From: JANQKX01 sp039028695
GTDB lineage: Bacteria; Pseudomonadota; Alphaproteobacteria; Kiloniellales; Kiloniellaceae
Length of the DNA: 64,000 nucleotides
Assembly (NCBI GenBank): GCA_039028695.1
Contig: JBCCHN010000004.1
Span: 28,647 to 92,646, forward strand
Direction: 5' to 3'
Shown here: one piece after another, positions 27,189-36,741 of the stretch
How positions within the stretch are numbered: position 1 is the first letter of the stretch
Layout of the letters: each line of letters opens with the position of its first letter
Notes under the pieces: model-generated
What the model was told of the DNA's origin: nothing
Seen by the model: only the letters and a program-made list of their open reading frames with translations
The model's database searches: none
Program-made: the position numbers and the translations under genes

Positions 27189-28000
27189 TGCTGCTGGCGA
27201 TTGATTCAGGCAATACAAACTTTGAATTCGCCGTCTTTGATGGCGACCGCCTGTGCGGCTCTTGGCGCACCGCCAGCGATGCCAATCGCACGGCCGATGA
27301 GTATTTAGTATGGCTCACCCAACTTATGGGACTGCAAGGCCTGAAAGCGGAGATGATCGATGGGGCCATCATCTCGTCGGTGGTACCGGCGGCACTTTAT
27401 CCTCTAGCAAGCCTGTGCAGCCGTTACTTCGGCGTCGATCCTCTCATCGTCGGACGTCCCGGGGTCGAGTTGGGGATTGAGGTCAGGGTCGAGCAACCAG
27501 AAGCGGTTGGGGCTGACCGCCTTGTCAATTCAATTGCCGCGCATGAACAGTTTGGAGGCCCTTTGATCGTTGTGGATTTTGGGACTGCCACGTCTTTTGA
27601 CGTGGTGGGCTCGGATGGTGCTTTTGAAGGCGGGGTTTTGGCGCCGGGCGTGAACTTGTCCCTCCAAGCTTTTCATCTGGCAGCGGCCAAGTTGCCTTTG
27701 GTGCGGGTACGCATGCCCGAGCAGGTCATTGGCAAAGCCACCGAACCTGCGATGGAATCGGGGATTTTTTGGGGATATATCGGCTTGGTCGAGGGGTTGG
27801 TCGCGCGTATTAAATCTGAATATGGCGCGCCCATGAAGGTGATCGCCACCGGCGGCTTGGCCACCCTGTTCGATCGTGCGACGCCGGTCATTGAGCATGT
27901 TGACCCGGAGCTGACGCTTCGTGGCCTTCTTTCCATATACAGAACAAATGGCGGTTCTGACGTGCGGCACGGCGTTTTGGAAAAGGTGCGCTCGACGTGA
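27188..28000 (+). CDS. coaX: Type III pantothenate kinase
   Basis: First step of coenzyme A synthesis. The ASKHA-fold phosphate motif LLAIDSGNTNFEFAVFDG opens the protein, GADRLVNSIAAHEQF and VVDFGTATSFDVV carry the catalytic and metal-binding acidic residues, and GVLAPGVNLS is the family motif. 270 residues, typical. Its stop overlaps the rnj GTG start. Confidence 0.96.
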   Translation: MLLAIDSGNTNFEFAVFDGDRLCGSWRTASDANRTADEYLVWLTQLMGLQGLKAEMIDGAIISSVVPAALYPLASLCSRYFGVDPLIVGRPGVELGIEVRVEQPEAVGADRLVNSIAAHEQFGGPLIVVDFGTATSFDVVGSDGAFEGGVLAPGVNLSLQAFHLAAAKLPLVRVRMPEQVIGKATEPAMESGIFWGYIGLVEGLVARIKSEYGAPMKVIATGGLATLFDRATPVIEHVDPELTLRGLLSIYRTNGGSDVRHGVLEKVRST

Positions 28001-29694
28001 CGGGTCGCGTGGTGAGCGGTCTCGATAGGAGATCTCCCAAGCTATCGGCTGACGATCTCTATTTCCTCCCGCTGGGCGGAACCGGCGAGATTGGCATGAA
28101 CCTCAATCTCTACGGCCATGATGGGGCGTGGCTGATGATCGATCTGGGGGTTACTTTCGCCTCAGACAGCCTGCCCGGGGTAGACGTGCTCATGCCCGAT
28201 CCATCCTTTATTGCTGAACGGGTTGAAGATTTGGCGGGGATTGTCCTCACTCATGCCCACGAAGATCATATCGGTGCCGTTCCTTATCTTTGGCCTCGGT
28301 TCAGATGTCCCCTCTATGCGACCCCCTTTACCGCCTCCTTGGTCCGGCGCAAGTTGATCGAGGCCGGCTTAGAAAAAGAAGCTGAGGTCATTGAGGTTCC
28401 CCTGTCGGGTCAATTCCAGGTCGGCCCCTTTGAGGTTGAGTTGGTGACCCTGACCCATTCAATCCCCGAGCCCAACGCGGTCGTGGTGCGTTGTGCGGCC
28501 GGAACGGTGCTGCACACGGGGGACTGGAAATTGGATCCAGACCCGTTGGTGGGTGATGCCACGGACATTACCCGCCTGAAGGCCCTGGCCGAGGAAGATG
28601 TCCTGGCTATGGTGTGCGACTCAACCAATGCCCTGGTTGATGAGGAGGCGGGCTCCGAAGCCGATGTGCGCGAGCGACTGTTGGAGGTGGTGTCCGGTCT
28701 GAAAAAGCGGGTGGCGGTTGCCTGCTTTGCCAGCAACGTGGCTCGTTTGGAGACTGTTATTCGCGTAGCTGAGGCCTCGGGCCGCCGGGTGGCCCTGGTC
28801 GGGCGCTCCTTACACCGAATTGTGCAAGCCGCTCGAGAAAACGGCTATTTGGCGGACTTGCCGCCTTTCGTGGATGAATCCGAAGTGGACTATTTGCCGC
28901 GCGAGGAAGTGCTGTTGATCTGTACGGGTTCACAAGGGGAGCCACGGGCGGCTCTTTGGCGGATCGCGAAAGAACAACACAATCACGTTAATCTAGATGC
29001 CGGGGACGCAGTGGTTTTCTCCTCACGGGTGATTCCCGGCAATGAGGTTGGTATCTTTGATCTGCAAAATGCTCTGGTTAAACGGGGCATTGAGGTTATC
29101 ACCGATCATGATCATGAGATCCATGTATCCGGGCATCCTGGCCGCGAGGAGTTGGCGCAGATGTATCAATGGGTGCGGCCCAAAATCGCCATTCCCGTGC
29201 ATGGGGAGGACCGACACTTGGCGGCCCATGCACAGCTCGCGCGCGACTGCCAGGTGCCGCATCAAATCGTCTGCTCCAATGGCGATCTTATACGTCTCAC
29301 GCCGGGGCAGGGAGAGATTGTTACATCGGTTCCTTCCGGGCGCCTGGCGTTGGAGGGAAGACGGCTTTTGCCCCTCGGCAGTTCGGTTTTTCAGACCCGC
29401 AAGAAGATGAGCTATAATGGTGCGGCCTTTGCCACCGTTGTATTGGACCAGCGGGGCGCTATGGATGGGGAGGCGGAGATCTCCCTAATGGGCCTATGCG
29501 ACACGGCGGAAAGCCAGTCGGATGGTACGATCCTTGCGCCGGCCGTGGCTGAGGCGGTGGCTCGTTTGCCCCGGCGCGAGCGTCGGGATGACAGTGCCGT
29601 TGAGGCAGCGGTGGCTCAAGCGGTGCGGCGAACTGCCTCGCGGCTTTGGGGCAAAAAACCTGTTACAAGCGTTCATGTGATCCGTCTTGAGTAA
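27997..29694 (+). CDS. rnj: Ribonuclease J
   Basis: Metallo-beta-lactamase/beta-CASP nuclease acting on mRNA and rRNA ends. The HxHxDH motif is His86, His88, Asp90, His91 (THAHEDHIGAV); further metal ligands lie in VLHTGDWKLD and VHGEDRHLAAHA. GTG start overlapping coaX by four bases; 565 residues, normal for the family. Position after birA-coaX is standard for alphaproteobacteria. Confidence 0.95.
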   Translation: MTGRVVSGLDRRSPKLSADDLYFLPLGGTGEIGMNLNLYGHDGAWLMIDLGVTFASDSLPGVDVLMPDPSFIAERVEDLAGIVLTHAHEDHIGAVPYLWPRFRCPLYATPFTASLVRRKLIEAGLEKEAEVIEVPLSGQFQVGPFEVELVTLTHSIPEPNAVVVRCAAGTVLHTGDWKLDPDPLVGDATDITRLKALAEEDVLAMVCDSTNALVDEEAGSEADVRERLLEVVSGLKKRVAVACFASNVARLETVIRVAEASGRRVALVGRSLHRIVQAARENGYLADLPPFVDESEVDYLPREEVLLICTGSQGEPRAALWRIAKEQHNHVNLDAGDAVVFSSRVIPGNEVGIFDLQNALVKRGIEVITDHDHEIHVSGHPGREELAQMYQWVRPKIAIPVHGEDRHLAAHAQLARDCQVPHQIVCSNGDLIRLTPGQGEIVTSVPSGRLALEGRRLLPLGSSVFQTRKKMSYNGAAFATVVLDQRGAMDGEAEISLMGLCDTAESQSDGTILAPAVAEAVARLPRRERRDDSAVEAAVAQAVRRTASRLWGKKPVTSVHVIRLE

Positions 29695-29780
29695 GTTTCG
29701 AACGATCAAGGATGCTGGACGAGGCCTTGCCCGACCCCATATTTAATCTGAAATATTCTTATGAGAGGGAAGAGAGTTCT

Positions 29781-30185
29781 ATGATCGGTCGATTAAATCA
29801 CGTGGCGATAGCCGTGCCGGATCTGGAAAAAGCCGCGTCGTTGTACCGCGGAGCCTTGGGCGCCAAGGTCTCGGAACCTCAGGCCGAACCGGATCATGGG
29901 GTCACGGTGATTTTCATTGAATTGCCCAATACGAAAATTGAGCTATTGCACCCGCTTGGAGACACATCGCCCATTGCCAGCTTTTTGGAGAAAAATCCGG
30001 CTGGTGGCATGCACCATGTGTGCTACGAAGTAGACGACATCTATGCGGCCCGGGACAAACTCAAAGCCGAGGGCGCGCGGGTTCTGGGCGATGGAGAGCC
30101 GAAAATCGGCGCTCACAACAAACCGGTTCTATTCCTGCATCCCAAGGACTTTTGCGGCACCTTGGTGGAATTAGAACAAGCTTAA
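29781..30185 (+). CDS. mce: Methylmalonyl-CoA epimerase
   Basis: Glyoxalase/VOC-fold metal enzyme interconverting R- and S-methylmalonyl-CoA in propionyl-CoA use. Two beta-alpha-beta modules: LNHVAIAVPDLEKAASLYR with the metal-binding His, and GGMHHVCYEVDDI; the end HPKDFCGTLVELEQ gives the last ligand Glu. ATG 29781 after AGAGGGAAGAG starts the conserved fold (134 residues); an earlier ATG at 29712 lacks support. Confidence 0.95.
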   Translation: MIGRLNHVAIAVPDLEKAASLYRGALGAKVSEPQAEPDHGVTVIFIELPNTKIELLHPLGDTSPIASFLEKNPAGGMHHVCYEVDDIYAARDKLKAEGARVLGDGEPKIGAHNKPVLFLHPKDFCGTLVELEQA

Positions 30186-30200
30186 TCCGGCCAGTTCGCG

Positions 30201-30434
30201 ATGAATTGGGTTACCGGCATACTGGTTTATGTGATGACCTGGTGGGTGGTCTTTTTCGCAGTTTTGCCCTGGGGCGTGAAACCGCCGGAAAATCCACAGC
30301 CGGGTCACGCCACTTCGGCGCCGGACCGCCCTATGCTGTGGCGTAAGGCCGCCATCACCACGGGAATTGCCGCGGTTATTTGGGGGATCGTCTATTTGGG
30401 CGTGGAAAACTCTTGGATTGACTTCCGGCCATAG
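30201..30434 (+). CDS. DUF1467 family membrane protein
   Basis: A 77-residue protein with two transmembrane segments (WVTGILVYVMTWWVVFFAVL and an ITTGIAAVIWGIVYLGV helix) linked by a Pro-rich loop. Such proteins commonly follow mce in alphaproteobacteria and have no assigned function. It begins 15 bases after mce and probably shares its transcript. Confidence 0.88.
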   Translation: MNWVTGILVYVMTWWVVFFAVLPWGVKPPENPQPGHATSAPDRPMLWRKAAITTGIAAVIWGIVYLGVENSWIDFRP

Positions 30435-30463
30435 TAGCATTTCTAATTGTTATCAATTTATTA

Positions 30464-30904
30464 ATGTCGTTTCTTTACGCTGTATCTATGAAAAACCTTC
30501 GCTCTTTTGGCCTGTTAGTGGTCGCCCAAGGCATGATTTTCGCTCTTCCCGCTATGGGAACCGAGCCCCCGTCTGCGACGGTCACCTATCAGGATTGCCA
30601 ACGACTTGTCGATTATCAGCCTAGCGAGGGTGTGGACTACCAGCCGGGGGTGGACGTGCACGGCCGTGCCGTGGCGCCGGCGGACTTGGGCGGTGGCTTT
30701 CAATACCAGCCGCCGAAGAGCTTTTCCTTTCCCTTAGAATTCACGCCGATCGATCGAGAGGGCTTCGAGCAAACCACTCTGGGTCTCGGCCAAATCGAGG
30801 TAAGTGAGAACGGCCGTGCCTATTTTAATGGGCGGCCGCTTCAAAGCGACGATCAGGCCGCCTTAAGTCGCAAATGCCAGTCCATCGTAAGAGGTCATTC
30901 CTAA
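30464..30904 (+). CDS. Probable secreted protein of unknown function
   Basis: I do not recognise a characterised family. The first 32 residues resemble a Sec signal peptide (MKNLRSFGLLVVAQGMIFAL, ending near PAMG), so translation may really start at ATG 30488 rather than 30464; neither has a good ribosome site. The mature part has three YQP motifs (DYQPSEG, DYQPGVD, QYQPPKS) and the segment VDVHGRAVAPADLGGG. The tail contains GLGQIEVSENGRAYFNGRPL. Single cysteines near each end of the mature part could pair. I expect a periplasmic protein; length 146 or 138 residues. Confidence 0.75.
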   Translation: MSFLYAVSMKNLRSFGLLVVAQGMIFALPAMGTEPPSATVTYQDCQRLVDYQPSEGVDYQPGVDVHGRAVAPADLGGGFQYQPPKSFSFPLEFTPIDREGFEQTTLGLGQIEVSENGRAYFNGRPLQSDDQAALSRKCQSIVRGHS

Positions 30905-31058
30905 AGAGCGGCGAAGGCCGTCTTTAGCTCAATTTGTCACAGGCGCTCGTTGCAGGGCTCCATAGACATCTTTGGGGCCTTCTCCTATACAAATGCCGAT
31001 TGGCGAGGCCCGATTCGGGTCGCAGAGACGGGACTGAGATGGCGCTGGATTTGAACGA

Positions 31059-32306
31059 ATGATATTTTCCGCCTTTGAGCGCATGGTCGCCATGCGCTAT
31101 TTGCGCTCGCGCCGGGAAGAGGGTTTTGTCTCCGTCATTGCGGGCTTTTCCTTTTTGGGGATCGGCTTGGGGGTCGCGACGCTCATCATCGTAATGGCGG
31201 TGATGAATGGTTTTCGCCAGGAACTCTTGGGCCGTATCTTGGGGGTGAATGGTCACCTGACCATCTTTGGTCAAAATTCGGTCATCGAAGATTACGAGGA
31301 TATGGCCGAGCGCCTGCGCCAAATCACCGGCGTGGACATGGCGGCGCCGCAAATCCAGGGTCAGGTTATGGTCACCGCCAAAGAGTCTGCCACCGGTGCC
31401 TTGGTGCGGGGTATGCAGCAGGGCGATCTGCAAGCTCGGCCCCTGATCGCCGAAAATATCGTGCGCGGATCCTTGGAGGACTTTCAGGGCGAGGATGTGG
31501 TGATGATCGGCACGCGTCTGGCGCGGCAATTGCGGGTCCGCGTGGGGGATTCCATCACCCTGGTTTCGCCAAAAAGCAACACCACCGTCATCGGTAGTTT
31601 GCCCCGGCTGAAAAGTTACCGGGTCGCCGCGCTTTTTGAAGTTGGTATGTCGGAATACGACGGGGGCTTTATCTATATGCCCTTGGAGGCGGCGCAGATC
31701 TTTTTCCAATTGCCCGACCGAGTGAACGCGGTCGAGATCTTTTTGAACGATCCGGAATCACTGGACGGTTTGCGGGATCTGCTTCAAGAAACCGCCGGGC
31801 CGGGCCACCGCAGCTTGGATTGGCAGCGCTCGAACGCCAGCTTTTTTAACGCCATTCAGGTGGAGCGGAACGTGATGTTCCTTATTCTGTCCCTGATCAT
31901 CTTGGTGGCCGCCTTTAATATTCTGTCCGGTCAGACCATGCTGGTGAAGGATAAGGGGAGGGACATCGCCATCCTGCGCACCATGGGGGCGACCCGCGGA
32001 TCGATCCTGCGTGTCTTCTTCCTCAGCGGCGCAAGTATTGGGGTCTTTGGGACGCTTTTCGGTTTTATTCTCGGGCTGGCCTTTTCCACCAATATCGAAA
32101 CCATTCGACAGTGGTTACAAAGCTTGACCGGCACGGAACTCTTTTCTGCCGAGATCTATTTTCTATCTCAGTTGCCGGCGGTGGTCGACCCGGTTGAGGT
32201 CGGCCAGGTTGTGGGCATGGCGCTCTTCTGGTCGTTCCTTGCACCCCTTTGGCCGGCCTGGCGGGCAGCCCGGTTAGACCCGGTCGAGGCGCTTCGTTAT
32301 GAATGA
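31059..32306 (+). CDS. lolC: Lipoprotein-releasing ABC transporter permease (LolC/LolE family)
   Basis: Inner-membrane permease of the LolCDE machine that extracts outer-membrane lipoproteins. The N-terminus FERMVAMRYLRSRREEGFVSV, one membrane helix, a large periplasmic domain (about residues 50-270), then three helices with KDKGRDIAILRTMGATRGSI form the standard architecture. 415 residues. Only one permease gene is present with lolD, as in alphaproteobacteria where a single LolC/E-type subunit probably forms a homodimer. Confidence 0.95.
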   Translation: MIFSAFERMVAMRYLRSRREEGFVSVIAGFSFLGIGLGVATLIIVMAVMNGFRQELLGRILGVNGHLTIFGQNSVIEDYEDMAERLRQITGVDMAAPQIQGQVMVTAKESATGALVRGMQQGDLQARPLIAENIVRGSLEDFQGEDVVMIGTRLARQLRVRVGDSITLVSPKSNTTVIGSLPRLKSYRVAALFEVGMSEYDGGFIYMPLEAAQIFFQLPDRVNAVEIFLNDPESLDGLRDLLQETAGPGHRSLDWQRSNASFFNAIQVERNVMFLILSLIILVAAFNILSGQTMLVKDKGRDIAILRTMGATRGSILRVFFLSGASIGVFGTLFGFILGLAFSTNIETIRQWLQSLTGTELFSAEIYFLSQLPAVVDPVEVGQVVGMALFWSFLAPLWPAWRAARLDPVEALRYE

Positions 32307-32314
32307 GGGCCATT

Positions 32315-33016
32315 ATGAGTGATCGGGCAAACGACGCTGGCCTTTCCCTGCGCGATATTGGACGCACCTTCCATCAGGCGGGCGAGAGCCTGGAAATTTT
32401 GCACGACGTCAATTTCGATCTGCGCCCCGGCGAATTGGTAGCCTTGGTGGGTCCTTCTGGAGCGGGCAAGTCCACGCTTTTGCACATTTCCGGTCTGTTG
32501 GAACGGCCTAATGTGGGCGAGGTACTTCTAGCCGGCCAGGCCACGGGCAAGCTGAGTGATACGGGCCGCACGGCTCTACGGCGGCAAACCGTGGGCTTTG
32601 TTTATCAATACCACCACCTTTTGCCGGAGTTTTCCGCGCTTGAGAACATTGTCTTGCCCCAGATGATCGCCGGCAGGCGTCGCAAGGATGCTGTCGCAGC
32701 GGCTGAGGCGCTGTTGGCCAAAGTGGGCCTGTCGGCTCGCGCCACGCATAGGCCCGCGCGCCTATCGGGCGGCGAACAGCAGCGGGTCGCCATTGCACGG
32801 GGCCTGGCCAACGGGCCTAAATTCCTTCTGGCGGACGAGCCGACCGGCAACCTAGATCCCGACACCGCAGAAAAAGTGTTCGATATGCTCTTGGGTCTCG
32901 TCCGCGACTCGGGGCTTGGCGCCCTGATCGCTACGCACAATCTAGCCTTGGCCCAACGCATGGATCGGGTTTTATGGCTCGACAACGGTCAGGTGCACGA
33001 GAAGAAGGGCGGCTGA
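32315..33016 (+). CDS. lolD: Lipoprotein-releasing system ATP-binding protein
   Basis: ATPase of the Lol exporter. Walker A GPSGAGKST at about residues 46-54, Q-loop QYHHLLPEFSALEN, signature LSGGEQQRVAIARGLA and Walker B FLLADEPTGNLD. ATG 32315 has GAGGG five bases upstream and is preferred to ATG 32303, which overlaps the lolC stop. 233 residues. Confidence 0.96.
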   Translation: MSDRANDAGLSLRDIGRTFHQAGESLEILHDVNFDLRPGELVALVGPSGAGKSTLLHISGLLERPNVGEVLLAGQATGKLSDTGRTALRRQTVGFVYQYHHLLPEFSALENIVLPQMIAGRRRKDAVAAAEALLAKVGLSARATHRPARLSGGEQQRVAIARGLANGPKFLLADEPTGNLDPDTAEKVFDMLLGLVRDSGLGALIATHNLALAQRMDRVLWLDNGQVHEKKGG

Positions 33017-33079
33017 CGGCGGAACTTTCGGATATCCACAGGAAATTGTTCGCCAGGCTCCTGACAAACCGGTCGCACC

Positions 33080-36000
33080 ATGGAATCTTGGCGCATGTCA
33101 CATGCCCCCTTTGTCCACTTACGGGTCCGTTCGGCCTACTCACTTTCCGAAGGCGCGATCAAGGTTAAGGACCTGATAAAGGCTTGTCAGGCTGAATCCA
33201 TGCCGGCGGTCGCCGTCACCGATAGCGGCAACCTTTTTGGGGCCTTGGAGTTTGCGCTTGCTGCACGGGACGCAGGAGTCCAGCCCATTATCGGCTGTCT
33301 CATGGCAATCAGCCGATTGGGCAAGGACCCGCTAAATGGAGCCTTGCCACCGCCCGATCCCATTGTCCTTCTGGTGCAAAATGAGCAGGGCTATCAGAAT
33401 CTCATGGCCCTTGTATCCAAAGCCTTTTTGGAGACCGAAGCCGGCGAGCCGCCCCAGATCAGCCTATCTGATCTGAGCGCATCTGCTGACGGTCTGCTGG
33501 CCTTGACGGGTGGCATGGGCGGTCAGCTCGGCCGACTCTTGCTCTCCGGCCAGATCAAGGAGGCCAAAGAAGCTCTCGCGGCCCTAAAGGATATTTTTCC
33601 CGGACGGCTCTATGTGGAGCTTCAGCGTCACGGATTGGCCAATGAAAAGATAATTGAAAGCCAGCTCTTGGACCTCGCCTATGATCTTGAGGTACCGCTG
33701 GTTGCGACGAATGACTGCTATTTTCCTCGCGTGGAGGATTTCGAGGCCCACGACGCCCTCTTGTGCATTGCCGGGGGTACCTACGTAACTAGTGAGGATC
33801 GCCGACGCCTCTCCCCCGAGCATCGCCTTAAAAGCGCCCGGGAGATGTGCGACCTGTTCCAGGATCTGCCGGAAGCCGTCGCCAATACCATCGTGATTGC
33901 GCAACGCTGCGCCTACTTTCCCGACCGAGTGGCGCCCATCCTGCCTGCTTTTCCGACCCATGATGGACTGGATGAAGCTGGTGAGTTGGCGCGCGCGTCA
34001 AAAACAGGCTTGCAGAGCCGCCTAGAAGCCCATGTCTTTGCCGAGGATATGGAAGAAGGGGCCCGAGAGGCGGCAGCGGGACCTTATCGGGAGCGGCTCG
34101 ATTACGAGCTTGGCGTCATTGAGCAGATGGGCTTTCCCGGCTATTTCCTGATCGTTGCCGATTTCATTCAGTGGGCAAAGCATCAAGGTATTCCAGTGGG
34201 CCCCGGCCGAGGTTCGGGCGCCGGCTCGGTAGTGGCCTGGGCGCTGACCATCACGGATTTGGATCCGTTGCGGTGGGGTCTACTATTTGAGCGCTTCCTT
34301 AATCCAGAACGAATTTCCATGCCGGATTTCGATATCGACTTTTGTCAGGACCGACGGGACGAGGTGATTCGCTACGTCCAGGAAAAATACGGTCGAGATC
34401 ATGTCGCTCAGATCATCACCTTCGGAAAGCTGCAGGCCCGCGCCGCCCTTCGTGACGTGGGCCGGGTGCTCGAGATGCCCTATCCCCAGGTAGACCGTAT
34501 TTGTAAGCTTGTGCCCAATAATCCGGCCAACCCGGTCTCCCTCTCTCAAGCCATCGCCGGTGAGCCGCAGCTTCAGGAAATGCGAGACAACGACCCGGCG
34601 GTGGCGCGCCTCTTGAGCACAGCCCTGGGCATTGAGGGCCTCTACCGTCATGCCTCAACCCATGCGGCCGGCGTGGTGATCGGCGACCGGCGCCTGGATG
34701 CTTTGGTGCCGCTATATCGTGACCCGCGCTCCGACATGCCGGTAACCCAGTTCAACATGAAGTATGTGGAACAGGCCGGGCTGGTGAAGTTCGACTTTTT
34801 GGGCCTGAAGACCCTGACGGTCTTGGCACGGGCTTGTGAATTGATAGCGGAACGGGGCGAGTCGATTGATCTTTCCACGATCCCGCTAGATGACGCAAAG
34901 ACCTTCGACATGCTGGGGCGCGCCGAAACGGTGGCGGTGTTCCAGTTGGAATCGTCGGGTATGCGGGACGTGCTGCGCCGCCTGAAGCCCGACCGTTTCG
35001 AGGATATTATCGCCGTGGTGGCCCTCTATCGCCCAGGGCCGATGGACAATATCCCCAGCTACATCAAGCGAAAACACGGGGAGGAGACACCCGATTACCT
35101 TCACGATTCCATCGCCGATATTCTGAAGGAAACCTATGGCATCATGATCTATCAGGAACAGGTGCTGCAGATCGCCCAAAAACTCGCCGGCTATACCCTG
35201 GGTGCGGCCGATATTTTGCGCCGTGCCATGGGCAAAAAAATCCAGGCCGAAATGGATGCTCAGCGGCAGACCTTCATTGAGGGAGCCGTGGCCCTCAAGG
35301 TCGCCAAAACGAAGGCATCGGAAGTTTTCGACCAGGTCAATAAGTTCGCCGGTTATGGTTTTAACAAGGCCCACGCGGCGGCCTATGCCTTGGTGGCCTA
35401 CCAGACGGCTTATTTAAAAGCGAATTATCCGGTGGAGCTGATGGCCGCCACCATGACCTATGACTTGGGTAACACGGATAAGCTGAATGTTTTTCGCCAG
35501 GAGCTGCAGCGCTTGGGAATTCCCTTGTTGCCTCCGGATGTGAACCACTCCTTGCCGGACTTTGGTGTTGAAACTTTGGCCGATGGGCGGTTGGCCATTC
35601 GTTATGCCTTGGCCGCGGTAAAAAATGTCGGGGCGGCGGCCATGGGCGAGCTGGTGCGCGAACGAAAAGCCAACGGCGCCTTCGCCGGCCTGGCCGATTT
35701 TGTCGGCCGGCTCGACTCCCGAGCCGTCAACAAGCGCCAGATCGAGAATTTGGCCTGTGCGGGGGCTTTCGAAACCTTTGTAGCCAACCGGCGCCAGGTC
35801 TATGCGGCGGCCGAGACCATCGTACGCCACGCAACGGTGGCGGCCAGTGAGCGGGAAAGCGACCAGGTCAGCCTCTTCGGCGATAGTGGCGGCGCCCCGC
35901 CTGTCGAGCTGAGCCTACCCAAGATCGAGGACTGGCCTGGTATGGAACGGTTGCGTCATGAGTTTGACGCCGTGGGCTTTTACCTCTCTGCCCATCCCTT

Positions 36001-36559
36001 GGATGCCTATGGCAAGTCGTTGGAAAAGCTCGGAGTTGTGACTTATCAGGAGCTCTTGACCGCAGCCAACCTGGGCCGCCATCGCCTGGCCGGCATTGTG
36101 ATCGGCAAGCGGGAGCTGACCAGTCGCAAGGGAAACCGCATGGCCTTTGTGCAGTGTTCCGACACCAGCGGTGTGTTCGAGGTCACCCTCTTTTCCGAGG
36201 CCTTGGCCAGCTTTCGGGAGTTATTGGAGGCCGCCCAGCCCCTCCATTTCATTGTGACCGCTGACCGGCGGAGTGAGGAAGAGGATCCCCGCCTAACCGT
36301 CCAGATGATTGAGCCTTTGGATCAGCTTGCCGCCAAGTCGTCGGCGGGCCTCAAAGTCTACTTAGACCGACTAGAGCATCTCAGCGGCTTGCAAATGCTG
36401 CTGGAGCGCGAGGGTCCCGGGCGTGGGCAGGTGGCTCTGGTGCTGGATTTGGCCGATGGTCAGGAGGTAGAGCTGGAGTTAGCTCAAAAATATAAGCTTT
36501 CCGCGGCCTTACGACAGGCCATTAAAGCGATGCCGGGTGTGGGAATGCAGGATACGTGA
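33080..36559 (+). CDS. dnaE: DNA polymerase III alpha subunit
   Basis: Replicative polymerase catalytic subunit, 1159 residues. PHP domain at the N-terminus (FVHLRVRSAYSLSEGAIKV; several of the metal-binding residues of active PHP domains are absent, as in other proteobacterial DnaE), palm with catalytic aspartates in PDFDIDF (residues 415-421), fingers around GFNKAHAAAYALVAYQTAYL, then an OB fold near residues 1010-1090. A second possible ATG at 33095 (MSHAPFVHL) matches the usual start slightly better; neither has a strong ribosome site. Confidence 0.97.
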   Translation: MESWRMSHAPFVHLRVRSAYSLSEGAIKVKDLIKACQAESMPAVAVTDSGNLFGALEFALAARDAGVQPIIGCLMAISRLGKDPLNGALPPPDPIVLLVQNEQGYQNLMALVSKAFLETEAGEPPQISLSDLSASADGLLALTGGMGGQLGRLLLSGQIKEAKEALAALKDIFPGRLYVELQRHGLANEKIIESQLLDLAYDLEVPLVATNDCYFPRVEDFEAHDALLCIAGGTYVTSEDRRRLSPEHRLKSAREMCDLFQDLPEAVANTIVIAQRCAYFPDRVAPILPAFPTHDGLDEAGELARASKTGLQSRLEAHVFAEDMEEGAREAAAGPYRERLDYELGVIEQMGFPGYFLIVADFIQWAKHQGIPVGPGRGSGAGSVVAWALTITDLDPLRWGLLFERFLNPERISMPDFDIDFCQDRRDEVIRYVQEKYGRDHVAQIITFGKLQARAALRDVGRVLEMPYPQVDRICKLVPNNPANPVSLSQAIAGEPQLQEMRDNDPAVARLLSTALGIEGLYRHASTHAAGVVIGDRRLDALVPLYRDPRSDMPVTQFNMKYVEQAGLVKFDFLGLKTLTVLARACELIAERGESIDLSTIPLDDAKTFDMLGRAETVAVFQLESSGMRDVLRRLKPDRFEDIIAVVALYRPGPMDNIPSYIKRKHGEETPDYLHDSIADILKETYGIMIYQEQVLQIAQKLAGYTLGAADILRRAMGKKIQAEMDAQRQTFIEGAVALKVAKTKASEVFDQVNKFAGYGFNKAHAAAYALVAYQTAYLKANYPVELMAATMTYDLGNTDKLNVFRQELQRLGIPLLPPDVNHSLPDFGVETLADGRLAIRYALAAVKNVGAAAMGELVRERKANGAFAGLADFVGRLDSRAVNKRQIENLACAGAFETFVANRRQVYAAAETIVRHATVAASERESDQVSLFGDSGGAPPVELSLPKIEDWPGMERLRHEFDAVGFYLSAHPLDAYGKSLEKLGVVTYQELLTAANLGRHRLAGIVIGKRELTSRKGNRMAFVQCSDTSGVFEVTLFSEALASFRELLEAAQPLHFIVTADRRSEEEDPRLTVQMIEPLDQLAAKSSAGLKVYLDRLEHLSGLQMLLEREGPGRGQVALVLDLADGQEVELELAQKYKLSAALRQAIKAMPGVGMQDT

Positions 36560-36594
36560 GCTGCCCCGCCATCTGAATTAAGGCCGGATTTTCC

Positions 36595-36623
36595 TTGCAT
36601 TTTGTGGCGCATCAGCCTATCTA
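36595..36623 (+). promoter_or_regulatory. Promoter of rpsB
   Basis: TTGCAT at 36595-36600 and TATCTA at 36618-36623, 17 bases apart, lie about 120 bases before rpsB in the 182-base gap after dnaE. The long leader would leave room for feedback control by S2, which is known for rpsB in other bacteria. Confidence 0.55.
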
Positions 36624-36741
36624 GCCGCCAACTTTAACTTCACACGCAAGCATCGCGGCTTTCGAGGGAGACATCCTTGAAGTCGCTCCGGTGTCTGAGA
36701 GCAGATGACAGGCTTGCGGTGGCTTAACCGGAGAAGGATCT

